Of a DNA stretch of 64,000 bases, positions 9,845 through 18,818 are shown piece after piece. The stretch covers positions 124,001 to 188,000 of the forward strand of contig JAFNAS010000001.1 in the NCBI GenBank assembly GCA_017860295.1. Direction: 5' to 3'. The notes beneath the pieces were generated by a model. It did no database searches and was not told the DNA's origin. It worked only from the letters and a program-made list of their open reading frames with translations. Position 1 is the first letter of the stretch, and each line of letters begins with the position of its first letter. The DNA comes from Bacteroidota bacterium. GTDB lineage: Bacteria > Bacteroidota > Bacteroidia > Bacteroidales > Paludibacteraceae. A program made the position numbers and the translations under genes.

Positions 9845-10081
9845 ATGCAAAAGTTTGGAAAGTACATCTCGTTTGCGGTAGTTAGCATGTATTTTGTACT
9901 GGGAATCTTACTGTTGACAAATCCGCAAGTTATCATTTTTAAACATCAGTTTTATCTTGGGGACATTCAACCTGAACTCCGAATTATCATTGGAATAATT
10001 TTACTTTTATACGGTAGTTATCGTTTAGCCAGGCTTCTGACAAAAAAGGACGAAACCAATTCGACTCAAGAGAAAGAGTAA
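9845..10081 (+). CDS. Small two-helix membrane protein
   Basis: A 78-residue protein starting at the ATG at 9845 (MQKFGKYISFAVVSMYFVLG); a GTG at 9779 would add 22 residues and cannot be excluded. Two hydrophobic segments (about 7-25 and 42-60) are separated by a polar loop (KHQFYLGDIQPELR), and the tail is charged and hydrophilic. No known catalytic motif. It stands just ahead of a PstS-like lipoprotein in the TonB energy-transduction cluster, a position commonly filled by a small membrane protein in Bacteroidetes; role unknown. Confidence 0.75.
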   Translation: MQKFGKYISFAVVSMYFVLGILLLTNPQVIIFKHQFYLGDIQPELRIIIGIILLLYGSYRLARLLTKKDETNSTQEKE

Positions 10082-10126
10082 TTGATCAGTTTATTATTTG
10101 ACAACCAAACTAAAATTCTAAAGATC

Positions 10127-11086
10127 ATGAAATGCCATATCATCCGGACTGTTTTATCTATCACGGCTACCCTCATTTTATCCGGTCTTATCATCACATC
10201 ATGCGGACAACGCAAAACCGATAAAAGTATTGATACGCCCACATCCGGTAAGATTAAAGTTGGAATTGACGATTCGTATAAACTAATGATGGAAGCTCAA
10301 TTCGATCTTTTTACTCATTTCTATAAGGATGCGCATTTTGATACCATATATAATGCCGAAACCAATATAATCAATATGTTTTTAAAGGATTCCATTGAAA
10401 CCATGGTTGTTAGCAAACAGCTGACAAAAAAACAGATGGAAGACCTGAGAGCGAATCTGATTGTTCCGACATCAACCCTGATAGCTCACGATGCAATAGC
10501 TTTCATTCTGAACAAAAAAAACAAAACCAATCAGTTTTTATACGATCAGATACGAGACATTTTCTTGGGAAAAATCAAAAACTGGAATCAAATAGACTCA
10601 AAGTCCGGGTTAGGAAGTCTGAAAATGATCTTTGACAAGAACGGTTCTGCAAACGTACGTTATTTCAAAGATAAATTTCAAATAAAAGAGTTTCCTTCCA
10701 CCTTTTCAGCAGCTGAATCGAACGATCAGGTCATTAGCTATATAGAAAAGAACAAAAATGCAATCGGTATCATCAGTGTAAACTGGATTAGCGACCCACA
10801 GGATTCGATCTCCCATAACTTCTTGCAACGAACTCAAGTTGCCGGCGTTACAGCTTTTGAAGGGAGCACCGGATCCGACACCTACTACAAACCATATCAA
10901 GCATATATTGTAGATCAGAGTTATCCGTTTACGCGAGAAGTATATTTTATAAACAGACAAACATACAACGGGTTGGGTTTAGGGCTAGCATCTTTTATTG
11001 CCGGAGAAAAAGGACAAACAGTCATCCTTCGTTCTGGAATGGTACCAGCTGCAGCTCCTGTCAGAGTAATTGAACTAAAAAAATAA
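10127..11086 (+). CDS. PstS-like phosphate-type substrate-binding lipoprotein
   Basis: A 319-residue protein whose ATG at 10127 places a lipoprotein signal peptide and lipobox (IITSCGQ, Cys26) at the N-terminus; the upstream in-frame TTG at 10082 would spoil it. The body is a periplasmic-binding-protein type II fold of the PstS family (LIAHDAIAFILNKKN, IRDIFLGKIKNWNQI, GSANVRYFKD, FINRQTYNGLGLGLASFIAG, GQTVILRSGMVPA). In Bacteroidetes such genes sit beside TPR-ExbB-ExbD-TonB genes rather than with pstCAB, as here. It is likely tethered in the periplasm; ligand and role in TonB function are unproven. Confidence 0.85.
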   Translation: MKCHIIRTVLSITATLILSGLIITSCGQRKTDKSIDTPTSGKIKVGIDDSYKLMMEAQFDLFTHFYKDAHFDTIYNAETNIINMFLKDSIETMVVSKQLTKKQMEDLRANLIVPTSTLIAHDAIAFILNKKNKTNQFLYDQIRDIFLGKIKNWNQIDSKSGLGSLKMIFDKNGSANVRYFKDKFQIKEFPSTFSAAESNDQVISYIEKNKNAIGIISVNWISDPQDSISHNFLQRTQVAGVTAFEGSTGSDTYYKPYQAYIVDQSYPFTREVYFINRQTYNGLGLGLASFIAGEKGQTVILRSGMVPAAAPVRVIELKK

Positions 11087-11122
11087 TCAATAAAAGCTAC
11101 TTAACAATCAATTCTAAAATCT

Positions 11123-12829
11123 ATGTTATCTAGAACAAAAACAATCGGACTATTTATTTGCGTAGCCTTGTGGGTAGCAGGAGTGAGCATAACAAAAGCT
11201 CAAACCTTACAGGATGCGATTCGCTTTACGCAAAGTGAACAATTTGAGAATGCCAACAAAGCTTATCAAACACTCATCGGCCAGCAACCTCAAAACGGGA
11301 CCAATTATTTCTATTACGGAGAATATTACATTCGTAAATATTTGGCCGATACGCTTGCGGTTAATATTAAGAAAGCAACAGCCGATGCATCTAAAACGTT
11401 CGAGAAAGGCGCCAGTGTTGACGCCACTAATCCATTGAATTTTATCGGTTTGGCCGAATCCGCTTTATTCTTGAGAAATACGGCTAAAGCAAAAGACTAC
11501 ATCGCACAGGCAAAAGCATTGCTTCCTAGCAAGCAGCATAAAGTGAAAATGCCCAAAGAAATACAGGCTACAGCTTATGTCAAAATCGCAGAAGCCTATG
11601 TAATTAGTATGACAAACGATACGGCAGCTATCTTTTCGGCGTTGCGCCAGGCTGAAAAGTTAAATCCGAAAGACATCAATATATATTTGGTGCAGGGAGA
11701 TGCTTATATCTATCTGCTAAACGATGGCTCGAATGCTATCAAAAACTACAATCAGGCATCCCGAATCGATCCAAAATCACCTGCCGCTCAAATACGTATC
11801 GGTCGGCTGTGGGTTCGTTCCAAAAATTATCCAGACGGCTTAACTGCTTACAAACAAGTGGTTCAGTTGGATGCATCTTATGCTCCGGCCTATAAAGAAC
11901 TTGGGTTTCTCAATGCCCAATTAGGCAATGCCAATGATGCAAAACAAAACTTCCAGAAATTTTTGGAACTCTCGTCCGGTAATACCGATGCTCAAATGCA
12001 ATACATCAATACGTTATTTGAATTGAAAGATTTTGCCGAAGTCGCTAAGCAAGCTCAAAATGCACTCAGCTCCAATACCAGCAATGTCGATTTGTATCGA
12101 GCATTGGCTTATGCTGATTACGAAACAGGCAAATATACCGAAGCCAAAGAGGCTCTGGAGACATTCTTCAAGAAAGCATCTGAAGAAAGTGTTCGTCCTG
12201 CCGATTACGCTTATCTAGGTCGTTCTTTTTCCAAACTCAAACAAGACACTATTGCCGGTTCTTATCTTATGAAAGCATACTCGTTGGATAGTGCTCGCAT
12301 CGAATATTTATCGGAAGCTGCAGCTGCATTTACCACCGGAAAGGCTTATTCAAAAGCCATCGATGCTTATAAGAAAAAACTGGCTACTCCGTTCAAAACA
12401 GTTCAGGATTACTACTACTTGGGTACTGCATATTATACCACACAACAATTTGCCCAAGCAGACAGTACATTCACAATCCTAATAGAAAAAGTACCTACTT
12501 ACATGGGTGGTTACTTATGGAAAGCCAGAGCTTTATCAATGACCGACCCTGATAGCAAAACTGGAGCTGCACTGAGTGCTTACCAAACTTTACTTGAAAA
12601 AACGCAAGCCGAACCCGATAAATACAAAATAGAACGGAAAGAAGCCAACTCTTACCTAAACTATTACTACTTTATGCAGTTCAATACAACAAAGTCTCAC
12701 GAAATTGGTCGCAAAGCGATCGAATTTGGAAATAAAGTATTGGAAATCGATCCTAACGATGTCAATGCCAAGAAAATCAACGAAGCTATTGATAGAATCA
12801 TGAATCGTCCGGCTCAGCCTAAAAAATAA
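11123..12829 (+). CDS. Periplasmic TPR protein of the TonB/ExbBD cluster
   Basis: A 568-residue protein with an N-terminal signal peptide (cleavage after about residue 26, KAQ). The body is a tandem array of about ten TPR or TPR-like units (for example YKELGFLNAQLGNANDAKQN, LYRALAYADYETGKYTEAKE, DYYYLGTAYYTTQQFAQADS). No enzymatic domain is seen. It lies between a PstS-like lipoprotein and exbB; this order recurs in Bacteroidales TonB clusters, suggesting an accessory scaffold in outer-membrane energy transduction. That function is inference. Confidence 0.85.
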   Translation: MLSRTKTIGLFICVALWVAGVSITKAQTLQDAIRFTQSEQFENANKAYQTLIGQQPQNGTNYFYYGEYYIRKYLADTLAVNIKKATADASKTFEKGASVDATNPLNFIGLAESALFLRNTAKAKDYIAQAKALLPSKQHKVKMPKEIQATAYVKIAEAYVISMTNDTAAIFSALRQAEKLNPKDINIYLVQGDAYIYLLNDGSNAIKNYNQASRIDPKSPAAQIRIGRLWVRSKNYPDGLTAYKQVVQLDASYAPAYKELGFLNAQLGNANDAKQNFQKFLELSSGNTDAQMQYINTLFELKDFAEVAKQAQNALSSNTSNVDLYRALAYADYETGKYTEAKEALETFFKKASEESVRPADYAYLGRSFSKLKQDTIAGSYLMKAYSLDSARIEYLSEAAAAFTTGKAYSKAIDAYKKKLATPFKTVQDYYYLGTAYYTTQQFAQADSTFTILIEKVPTYMGGYLWKARALSMTDPDSKTGAALSAYQTLLEKTQAEPDKYKIERKEANSYLNYYYFMQFNTTKSHEIGRKAIEFGNKVLEIDPNDVNAKKINEAIDRIMNRPAQPKK

Positions 12830-12959
12830 TCTTCTTTGAAATCATTAATTTTCCATCCTTATCGCGGACAAATCGGATTAAGGAAAGGACAATTTACGAA
12901 ATTAACAGGACGAAAAATAAAAAAGTAATTTTCAAAAGACAAAAACAAAGTCACGTGCA

Positions 12960-12988
12960 TTGGGATAATAAATAATTTTTTACCTTTG
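12960..12988 (+). promoter_or_regulatory. Promoter of exbB-exbD-exbD-tonB
   Basis: TTG at 12960-12962, an 18-bp spacer, then TACCTTTG at 12981-12988, a strong match to the Bacteroidetes -33/-7 consensus. The predicted start is near 12995, giving a leader of about 43 nt to exbB. It suggests the ion-channel genes can be expressed apart from the upstream TPR gene. Confidence 0.75.
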
Positions 12989-13037
12989 CACCCGTAAGAA
13001 AACAAATTATCAACTCAAACCATTAAATTTTTTTACA

Positions 13038-13862
13038 ATGAGCAAGACAAATCAAAAAAAAGAACAGAAATTGGGGGATGCTTTGAGATCCACCATGACT
13101 ATCGTCGCCATTCTAGTAGCATTGGTGGTGTGCGTATTAGTTTATCATTTTGTTATGGGTAACCCCATTAACTTTGAAGGAGGAAATCCTGAAGGAAAAG
13201 GTTTACCTGGTAACTATTTAGCTATTATCTACAAAGGTGGATTTATCGTACCTCTGTTGATGACCATCAACTTGGTATTGATCATCTTTACAATCGAACG
13301 CCTTATTTCATTAGGTCAGGCTGCCGGTAAAGGTCGTGTAAACGTATTTGTCAAAAACATTCAGGAAGACCTGAAAAACGACAAAATTGAAGAAGCTCTT
13401 GTTCGTTGCGACAAACAAAAAGGTTCGTTAGCTAACGTATTGAAAGCCGGTTTGCTTCGCTACCGTGCATTGCAAGCAGAGACAACACTTGCAAAAGATC
13501 AGAAAATTTTGGCTTTACAAAAAGAATTCGAAGAAGCTACTGCACTCGAATTGCCTATTCTTTCTCGTAACGTTGTAATTATCTCTACTATTGCTTCTAT
13601 CTCTGTGTTAACAGGTTTGATGGGTACTGTAATGGGTATGATCCGTGCATTCGCCGCTTTGGCAACCGCAGGTTCTCCTGATGCCGTTGCTTTGTCAACC
13701 GGTATCTCTGAAGCTCTTATCAACACAGCATTCGGTATTGGTGGTTCTTTGTTGGCTATTGTATTGTACAACTATTTCTCAACCCGTATTGATAACTTTA
13801 CCTATAAAATTGACGAAGCAGGTTTTAGCTTAGTACAATCGTTTGCAGCTTCCACAAAATAA
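13038..13862 (+). CDS. exbB: ExbB/MotA/TolQ-family proton channel
   Basis: A 274-residue inner-membrane protein of the TonB energising complex. Membrane segments lie at about 18-42, 66-88, 175-200 and 215-240; the C-terminal pair contains the family signature (SISVLTGLMGTVMGMIRAFA, GISEALINTAFGIGGSLLAI). ExbB pentamers with ExbD couple the proton-motive force to TonB. Compared with E. coli ExbB the first helix is followed by an extra periplasmic loop, normal for Bacteroidetes. It heads exbB-exbD-exbD-tonB with its own promoter at 12960-12988. Confidence 0.95.
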   Translation: MSKTNQKKEQKLGDALRSTMTIVAILVALVVCVLVYHFVMGNPINFEGGNPEGKGLPGNYLAIIYKGGFIVPLLMTINLVLIIFTIERLISLGQAAGKGRVNVFVKNIQEDLKNDKIEEALVRCDKQKGSLANVLKAGLLRYRALQAETTLAKDQKILALQKEFEEATALELPILSRNVVIISTIASISVLTGLMGTVMGMIRAFAALATAGSPDAVALSTGISEALINTAFGIGGSLLAIVLYNYFSTRIDNFTYKIDEAGFSLVQSFAASTK

Positions 13863-13926
13863 AGAGGGAATAAGCAGGCGGACTTATTAAAAGATTAACT
13901 ACAAAGAACAATTAAATAATAATTCC

Positions 13927-14565
13927 ATGCCAAAAATAAAATCAATTGCGAGATCACCGCACATCGACATGACGCCGATGGTGGACTTATTTTCGCTGCT
14001 GCTTACTTTCTTTATTTTAACTGCAACATTTCGTCCTGTTGATCCGGCAAAATTAACAATACCTAATTCAGTATCGGAAAAAATAGCTCCCGATAATGAT
14101 ATTATGACTATTTTTATTTCGCCCGATAAAAAAATCTTTTTCAATTTCGATAATGGTAAGGATACTTCCCGACATTTTCGTGCAGAACTCATCAAGGCGA
14201 TGGGAGAGCAATACAAAATCAGCTTTACGCCGAAAGAGATTAAAGAGTTCTCCAAAAAAAGTGCATTTGGAATGCCTATTGCTTACATGAAACAATGGCT
14301 AAGCATCGAAGATCAGAAAGAAGCCGATAAATTACAAGTTGGTATTCCGACCGATTCTATCGACAACCAGTTTGCATGGTGGCTTAACAAAGCTCGCTTT
14401 GTAAATTCTCAGGCTCAAGTAGCTATCAAAGCTGATGGAAACGTTCCTTATCCTGTTGTAAAAAAAGTATTGGATCTCATTCAAAAGAATGGAATTAACA
14501 AATTCAATTTTGTTACGACATACGACAAGCAAGAAGTCGGAATAAAAGATATTCCTAAACAATAG
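13927..14565 (+). CDS. exbD: ExbD/TolR-family protein, first copy
   Basis: A 212-residue biopolymer-transport protein. The single N-terminal membrane helix carries the conserved Asp (HIDMTPMVDLFSLLLTFFIL, residues 14-33) that takes part in proton translocation. The periplasmic domain is longer than in E. coli ExbD (about 140 residues) and ends with an NFVTTYDKQEVGIKDIP-type strand region. Paired with a second exbD 48 bp downstream; tandem non-identical ExbD copies are usual in this Bacteroidetes cluster. Confidence 0.93.
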   Translation: MPKIKSIARSPHIDMTPMVDLFSLLLTFFILTATFRPVDPAKLTIPNSVSEKIAPDNDIMTIFISPDKKIFFNFDNGKDTSRHFRAELIKAMGEQYKISFTPKEIKEFSKKSAFGMPIAYMKQWLSIEDQKEADKLQVGIPTDSIDNQFAWWLNKARFVNSQAQVAIKADGNVPYPVVKKVLDLIQKNGINKFNFVTTYDKQEVGIKDIPKQ

Positions 14566-14613
14566 GATTGACTGAGAAAAAGATTTATCTAACAGATATA
14601 AATATAAAAAATT

Positions 14614-15240
14614 ATGGGTGAAGTAGTTCAAGAAGAAAAAGCGCAGAAAGGTGCTAAAAAACGCCCCAAAAAACATCCTGGCCGCATCGACATGACGCCG
14701 ATGGTGGATTTGATGTGTCTTTTGTTGACGTTCTTTATTCTTACCGCCGCATTCAGCAAACCCAAAATAATGACGATTACCATGCCTGAAAAGGATCCGA
14801 ATGCGCCGGCACCAAAAATTGATGCTCGTCGTACATTAAACATCCTGTTAACAGACAGTGATCGCGTATATTATTATGTGGGTGCAATTGAACCCGGTAA
14901 GCCCCAACCTCAAATTGTAAAATCGAATTTCAGTAAAGATGGAATACGTAAAGTTCTTTTGTTGAAAAACAAAGATTTGTTTACAAAAATATCGGAATTC
15001 AATGAGAAAAGGGTGAAAGGTAAAATACATGTATCCGATGCTGCTGCAGAGGACTTCATTAAAAGCTTGAAGAAAGACGATAATGTTGGTCCTATCATAT
15101 TGATAAAAGCAGACGAAGGTGCCAGATACAAGGACATCGTCTCGATTGTAGATGAAATGGCAATTACAAACATAGCTAGCTATGCGATTGTTGATTTAAG
15201 CAAAGCTGAAAAAGACCTGCTTAAAGCTCAACCGAGGTAG
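14614..15240 (+). CDS. exbD: ExbD/TolR-family protein, second copy
   Basis: A 208-residue ExbD with a basic, cytoplasmic N-terminus (EEKAQKGAKKRPKKHPGR) followed by the membrane helix and essential Asp (RIDMTPMVDLMCLLLTFFIL, residues 25-44). The periplasmic part contains the usual beta-alpha ExbD fold (GPIILIKADEGARYKDIVSI). It differs clearly from the upstream copy outside the helix, so it is an old paralogue rather than a recent duplication. tonB follows after 23 bp. Confidence 0.93.
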   Translation: MGEVVQEEKAQKGAKKRPKKHPGRIDMTPMVDLMCLLLTFFILTAAFSKPKIMTITMPEKDPNAPAPKIDARRTLNILLTDSDRVYYYVGAIEPGKPQPQIVKSNFSKDGIRKVLLLKNKDLFTKISEFNEKRVKGKIHVSDAAAEDFIKSLKKDDNVGPIILIKADEGARYKDIVSIVDEMAITNIASYAIVDLSKAEKDLLKAQPR

Positions 15241-15263
15241 TTGTGTATTAATACTGAAATAGA

Positions 15264-16028
15264 ATGGCTATGACTAATGAAAAACAGTATATAGAATCAC
15301 TTGAGGAAATGGTCTTCAAGAACCGTAACAAAGAATACGGTTCCTATCAGCTCCGAAGAAAGTACAAGAAATATGTACTTATTTCGCTGGCTCTTGGACT
15401 TTTCCTGTTGGGAGCTGTAATTGCTTACCCTTTGATTAAAAGTTTTCTTGCAAAAGAAACCTTTGGAAAAAAGACTCAGGTAGAAGTAAGTGTCGACTTA
15501 AAGAAAATGGAGAATGCACCACCACCACCTCCTCCTCCTCCTCCTGCAGAGAAGATCGTAGAACAGGTGAAGTTTGTGGCTCCTAAAGTTACGACAGATA
15601 CTACTCAGGTTACAAAAGACTTTGGTAAACAATCCGTATTAGTAGAAACTGGTGGACCTCCTCCTACTATCGAACCGGTCAAAGTAGAGCCTGTGGTTGA
15701 AGTAAAACAAGCACCTGAAGAAGTATTTACGATTGTAGAAGAAATGCCTGCTTTCCCGGACGGCGATGTTGCCAGTTATTTGGCTAAAAACATTAAATAT
15801 CCGGTGGTTGCTCAGGAAAATGGTATACAAGGACGTGTTATTTGTCAGTTTGTGGTTAACAAAGACGGTTCCATCGTTGACGTACAGGTTGTACGTGGTG
15901 TTGACCAGAGCCTAGACAAAGAAGCTGTACGTGTGATCCAAAGCATGCCTCGATGGACGCCTGGTAAACAACGTAATCAACCCGTTCGTGTAAAATATAC
16001 TCTTCCTGTGAACTTTAAATTACAGTAG
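15264..16028 (+). CDS. tonB: TonB energy-transduction protein
   Basis: A 254-residue TonB. An N-terminal cytoplasmic stretch (SLEEMVFKNRNKEYGSYQLR) precedes the membrane anchor (about 34-58). A proline-rich spanning segment (a run of about nine Pro near residues 85-95) and a Val/Glu/Pro-rich linker lead to the C-terminal TonB domain (about 160-254; MPAFPDGDVASYLAKNIKYP, GRVICQFVVNKDGSIVDVQV, MPRWTPGKQRNQPVRVKYTL) that contacts TonB boxes of outer-membrane receptors. The start could be Met1 or Met3. Last gene of the exbBDD-tonB operon, followed by a terminator. Confidence 0.95.
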   Translation: MAMTNEKQYIESLEEMVFKNRNKEYGSYQLRRKYKKYVLISLALGLFLLGAVIAYPLIKSFLAKETFGKKTQVEVSVDLKKMENAPPPPPPPPPAEKIVEQVKFVAPKVTTDTTQVTKDFGKQSVLVETGGPPPTIEPVKVEPVVEVKQAPEEVFTIVEEMPAFPDGDVASYLAKNIKYPVVAQENGIQGRVICQFVVNKDGSIVDVQVVRGVDQSLDKEAVRVIQSMPRWTPGKQRNQPVRVKYTLPVNFKLQ

Positions 16029-16049
16029 TCTTTACACTTGATATTAGAA

Positions 16050-16084
16050 AAAACCGTTTGGCATAATGTCAAACGGTTTTTTTT
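16050..16084 (+). terminator. Intrinsic terminator after tonB
   Basis: AAAACCGTTTG / CAAACGGTTTT form an 11-bp perfect stem with a 9-nt loop, followed by an uninterrupted T-run on the plus strand. Confidence 0.92.
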
Positions 16085-16098
16085 ACTTGTTACAATAT

Positions 16099-17316
16099 AT
16101 GATTGAAACAACCGAAATTTATTCCGAAAAAACCGTTCTTGTAGGGTTGATTACCCGGGAACAAAACGAACAACAGGCAACAGAATATTTGTCTGAATTG
16201 GCTTTTCTTGCCGAAACGGCAGGAGCCATTCCCGTCAAACAATTCTTTCAGCGACTGGAATACCCAAATCCCAAAACTTTTGTAGGACAAGGGAAACTGG
16301 ATGAAATCAAAAAGTATATCATTGATAACGAAGATGTTGGAATGATTGTTTTTGACGACGAATTAACACCGGCTCAATTAAAAAACATCGAAGATGCGCT
16401 TAATATCAAAGTATTGGACAGAACAAATCTGATTTTAGACATCTTCGCCAAACGAGCTCAGACTGCTCATGCAAAAACGCAGGTAGAACTGGCTCAATAC
16501 CAATACCTACTGCCTCGACTCACCCGAATGTGGACTCACCTCGAACGTCAACGAGGAGGTATCGGTATGCGTGGTCCGGGAGAAGCTCAGATTGAAACCG
16601 ACCGACGGATCATCCTCACAAAAATATCGCTCCTGAAAGAGGAGCTTAAAGCAATTGACAAGCAAAAAGCCTCTCAACGCAAAAACAGAGGTAAAATGGT
16701 ACGGGTTGCTCTGGTCGGTTATACAAACGTCGGCAAGTCGACACTGATGAATCTGCTGAGTAAATCGGATGTCTTTGCCGAAAACAAACTTTTTGCCACC
16801 CTCGATACTACCGTACGGAAGGTCATTATCGACAATCTTCCGTTCTTACTCACAGATACCGTTGGCTTTATCCGAAAACTCCCCCACCATCTCGTCGAAT
16901 CGTTCAAATCGACACTCGATGAAGTACGAGAAGCGGATCTGCTGGTTCATGTGGTTGACATTTCGCATCCGAACTTTGAGGAACAATACGAAGTCGTCAA
17001 TAAAACATTGCTCGAAATTAACAAGGAAGAGAAACCTACTATTGTCGTATTCAATAAGACGGATGCTTTTACCTACACGCCCAAAGCTGCAGATGATCTG
17101 ACTCCGTCCACCAAAGAAAACATCAACCTTTCCGATCTGGAACAGACCTGGATGGCCAAAATGCATGATAACTGTATCTTTATTTCTGCCAAGAACCGCA
17201 CTAACATCGACACTATGCGATCGCTTTTCTATGGTAAGGTGAAAGAGATTCATATCACACGTTTCCCTTACAACGATTTCTTATACCAAAATTACTCGGA
17301 AGAAGACTTTGAATAA
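16099..17316 (+). CDS. hflX: GTPase HflX
   Basis: A 405-residue ribosome-associated GTPase that splits or rescues stalled ribosomes in other bacteria. It has the HflX N-terminal domain (about 1-165), the glycine-rich linker RQRGGIGMRGPGEAQIETDR, and a G domain with G1 GYTNVGKST, G3 DTVGF and G4 NKTD. The ATG at 16099 is used; the longer frame from 16066 would begin inside the tonB terminator. It lies 37 bp before ldcA, so the two may be co-transcribed. Confidence 0.95.
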   Translation: MIETTEIYSEKTVLVGLITREQNEQQATEYLSELAFLAETAGAIPVKQFFQRLEYPNPKTFVGQGKLDEIKKYIIDNEDVGMIVFDDELTPAQLKNIEDALNIKVLDRTNLILDIFAKRAQTAHAKTQVELAQYQYLLPRLTRMWTHLERQRGGIGMRGPGEAQIETDRRIILTKISLLKEELKAIDKQKASQRKNRGKMVRVALVGYTNVGKSTLMNLLSKSDVFAENKLFATLDTTVRKVIIDNLPFLLTDTVGFIRKLPHHLVESFKSTLDEVREADLLVHVVDISHPNFEEQYEVVNKTLLEINKEEKPTIVVFNKTDAFTYTPKAADDLTPSTKENINLSDLEQTWMAKMHDNCIFISAKNRTNIDTMRSLFYGKVKEIHITRFPYNDFLYQNYSEEDFE

Positions 17317-17353
17317 GCCATCTCTCACAAGAAACTTCTAAAGATATTATCCA

Positions 17354-18244
17354 ATGAAACCACCCTATCTACAATACGGCGATAAAATCGCTATCATCTC
17401 TCCATCCGGAGATATTGATCCAACTTTAATTGATAATGCTGCCAAAATCCTCGAATCGTGGGATCTTGTTCCTGTAATTGGGAGAAATGCAAAAAATAAG
17501 TACGGAAGATATGCCGGCACCCCTAAAGAGAGGCTTGAAGATCTGCAATGGGCCTTCGATCAAAAAGAGATTAAAGCTGTGATTTGTAGCCGTGGAGGTT
17601 ATGGATTAGTACAGATTATTGACGAGGTCGATTTTTCACATTTTGAACTTTACCCCAAATGGTTGGTCGGGTTCAGCGACATCACAATTCTGCACATGTC
17701 CATTGCCGCTTACGATATTGCCTCCTGCCATGGCATTATGGCAAAGGATATTAGTGCCAACGGAAAAGCGGCAGCAGCTCTCAAAAAATTGTTATTTGGA
17801 GATCTAACAGAATATGCCGAAAATGGACCCCACCCTCTTAACCGCACCGGAAATGCAGAGGGAAAGATTGTTGGAGGAAATTTATCCGTCATGTGCGGTA
17901 TGCGGGGAACTCATTTTGATCTAGATCCACAGGGAAAGATCCTATTTATTGAGGATATAGGAGAAAAACCGTACCAAATCGACAGGTATATCTGGAACCT
18001 TAGAATAGGTGGTATTTTAGAACAAATATCCGGACTTATAGTTGGACAATTCAATGAATATGAAGAAGATGAAGATATGAAAGCTAGCGTTTACGAATTA
18101 ATTGCAAATGCTGTGGCCGACTACAATTATCCGGTGGCTTTTGGATTTTCAGCCGGTCATATCGACAATAATTTATCACTTCCTTTTGGTGTAGACACCG
18201 TCATGAGTGTCGCTAATGAAGGAGTCTCCCTCCGTTTTTTCTAA
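17354..18244 (+). CDS. ldcA: LD-carboxypeptidase (peptidase S66)
   Basis: A 296-residue cytoplasmic serine peptidase that removes the terminal D-Ala from murein tetrapeptides during cell-wall recycling. Family S66 residues are visible: nucleophile Ser108 in GFSDIT, the Glu in EDIGEKPYQIDR, and the His in FSAGHIDNN. The ISPSG and SRGGYG segments of the family are also present. No signal peptide, in keeping with cytosolic recycling. A dipeptide epimerase acting later in the same pathway is encoded 3.4 kb downstream. Confidence 0.92.
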   Translation: MKPPYLQYGDKIAIISPSGDIDPTLIDNAAKILESWDLVPVIGRNAKNKYGRYAGTPKERLEDLQWAFDQKEIKAVICSRGGYGLVQIIDEVDFSHFELYPKWLVGFSDITILHMSIAAYDIASCHGIMAKDISANGKAAAALKKLLFGDLTEYAENGPHPLNRTGNAEGKIVGGNLSVMCGMRGTHFDLDPQGKILFIEDIGEKPYQIDRYIWNLRIGGILEQISGLIVGQFNEYEEDEDMKASVYELIANAVADYNYPVAFGFSAGHIDNNLSLPFGVDTVMSVANEGVSLRFF

Positions 18245-18290
18245 GTCATAATTTATCTGGCAAAGAAAGAGAGTTGGAACTCATCATTGA

Positions 18291-18336
18291 GAAAGCGAAA
18301 TCTGAATAGTCAATCGAGTATTCGGATTTCGCTTTC
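18291..18336 (+). terminator. Long hairpin terminator after ldcA
   Basis: A 17-bp stem (18291-18307 with 18320-18336) containing one G-U pair, and a 12-nt loop; the plus strand continues TTGTCATTTT. It most likely ends the hflX-ldcA transcript. Confidence 0.75.
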
Positions 18337-18578
18337 TTGTCATTTTGTCCATAAAATAAGAAGTAATCCGCCTTACCTTACAATCAGATATACAAAGACA
18401 ACAACGGAAATCTGTTAACATAACTTTCATTCTCATCACATTCCTAGCGACATAAACTGGTATTCCAATTTATTTATCTGTATAACAACTGAATAAATCA
18501 TACAAGAACATTTCGGTCCTTATATCATATTTAACATTAATAAAGCATAAAGACCCGCTGTTTATCCAAACATTTTGT

Positions 18579-18586
18579 TACTTTTG
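18579..18586 (+). promoter_or_regulatory. Candidate promoter in the long ppdK leader
   Basis: TACTTTTG matches TAnnTTTG exactly, but the -33 region is poor. It would leave a leader of about 230 nt before ppdK at 18819. The 574-bp gap 18245-18818 otherwise holds the ldcA terminator and AT-rich DNA with no recognised gene or RNA; such a long leader leaves room for regulation. Confidence 0.45.
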
Positions 18587-18818
18587 AAACTATCATTTTC
18601 ATGAAAAGCTGATGATAAGTAAGTTGTAATATATCAGAATTCTGTATTTCCAGAATATGTTGTTCTGAAACGGAAACGATCATCTTCAGCTTTTAATACT
18701 ATAATAATTCAAACGATACAAAAAAAATGTATTGTCAAACTAATTATGGTATACTTATGTTGCTCATTTGAATTTTTAATCTTAATCAATACTTTCTAAT
18801 TATCACAAACACATTATT

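Noticed and set aside
16066-16098. Upstream start for hflX
   Set aside because: It would place the N-terminus inside the tonB terminator; the ATG at 16099 gives the normal HflX start.
18337-18818. A small RNA or riboswitch in the long ppdK leader
   Set aside because: No stable conserved structure or T-run terminator could be seen; only a promoter candidate is reported.
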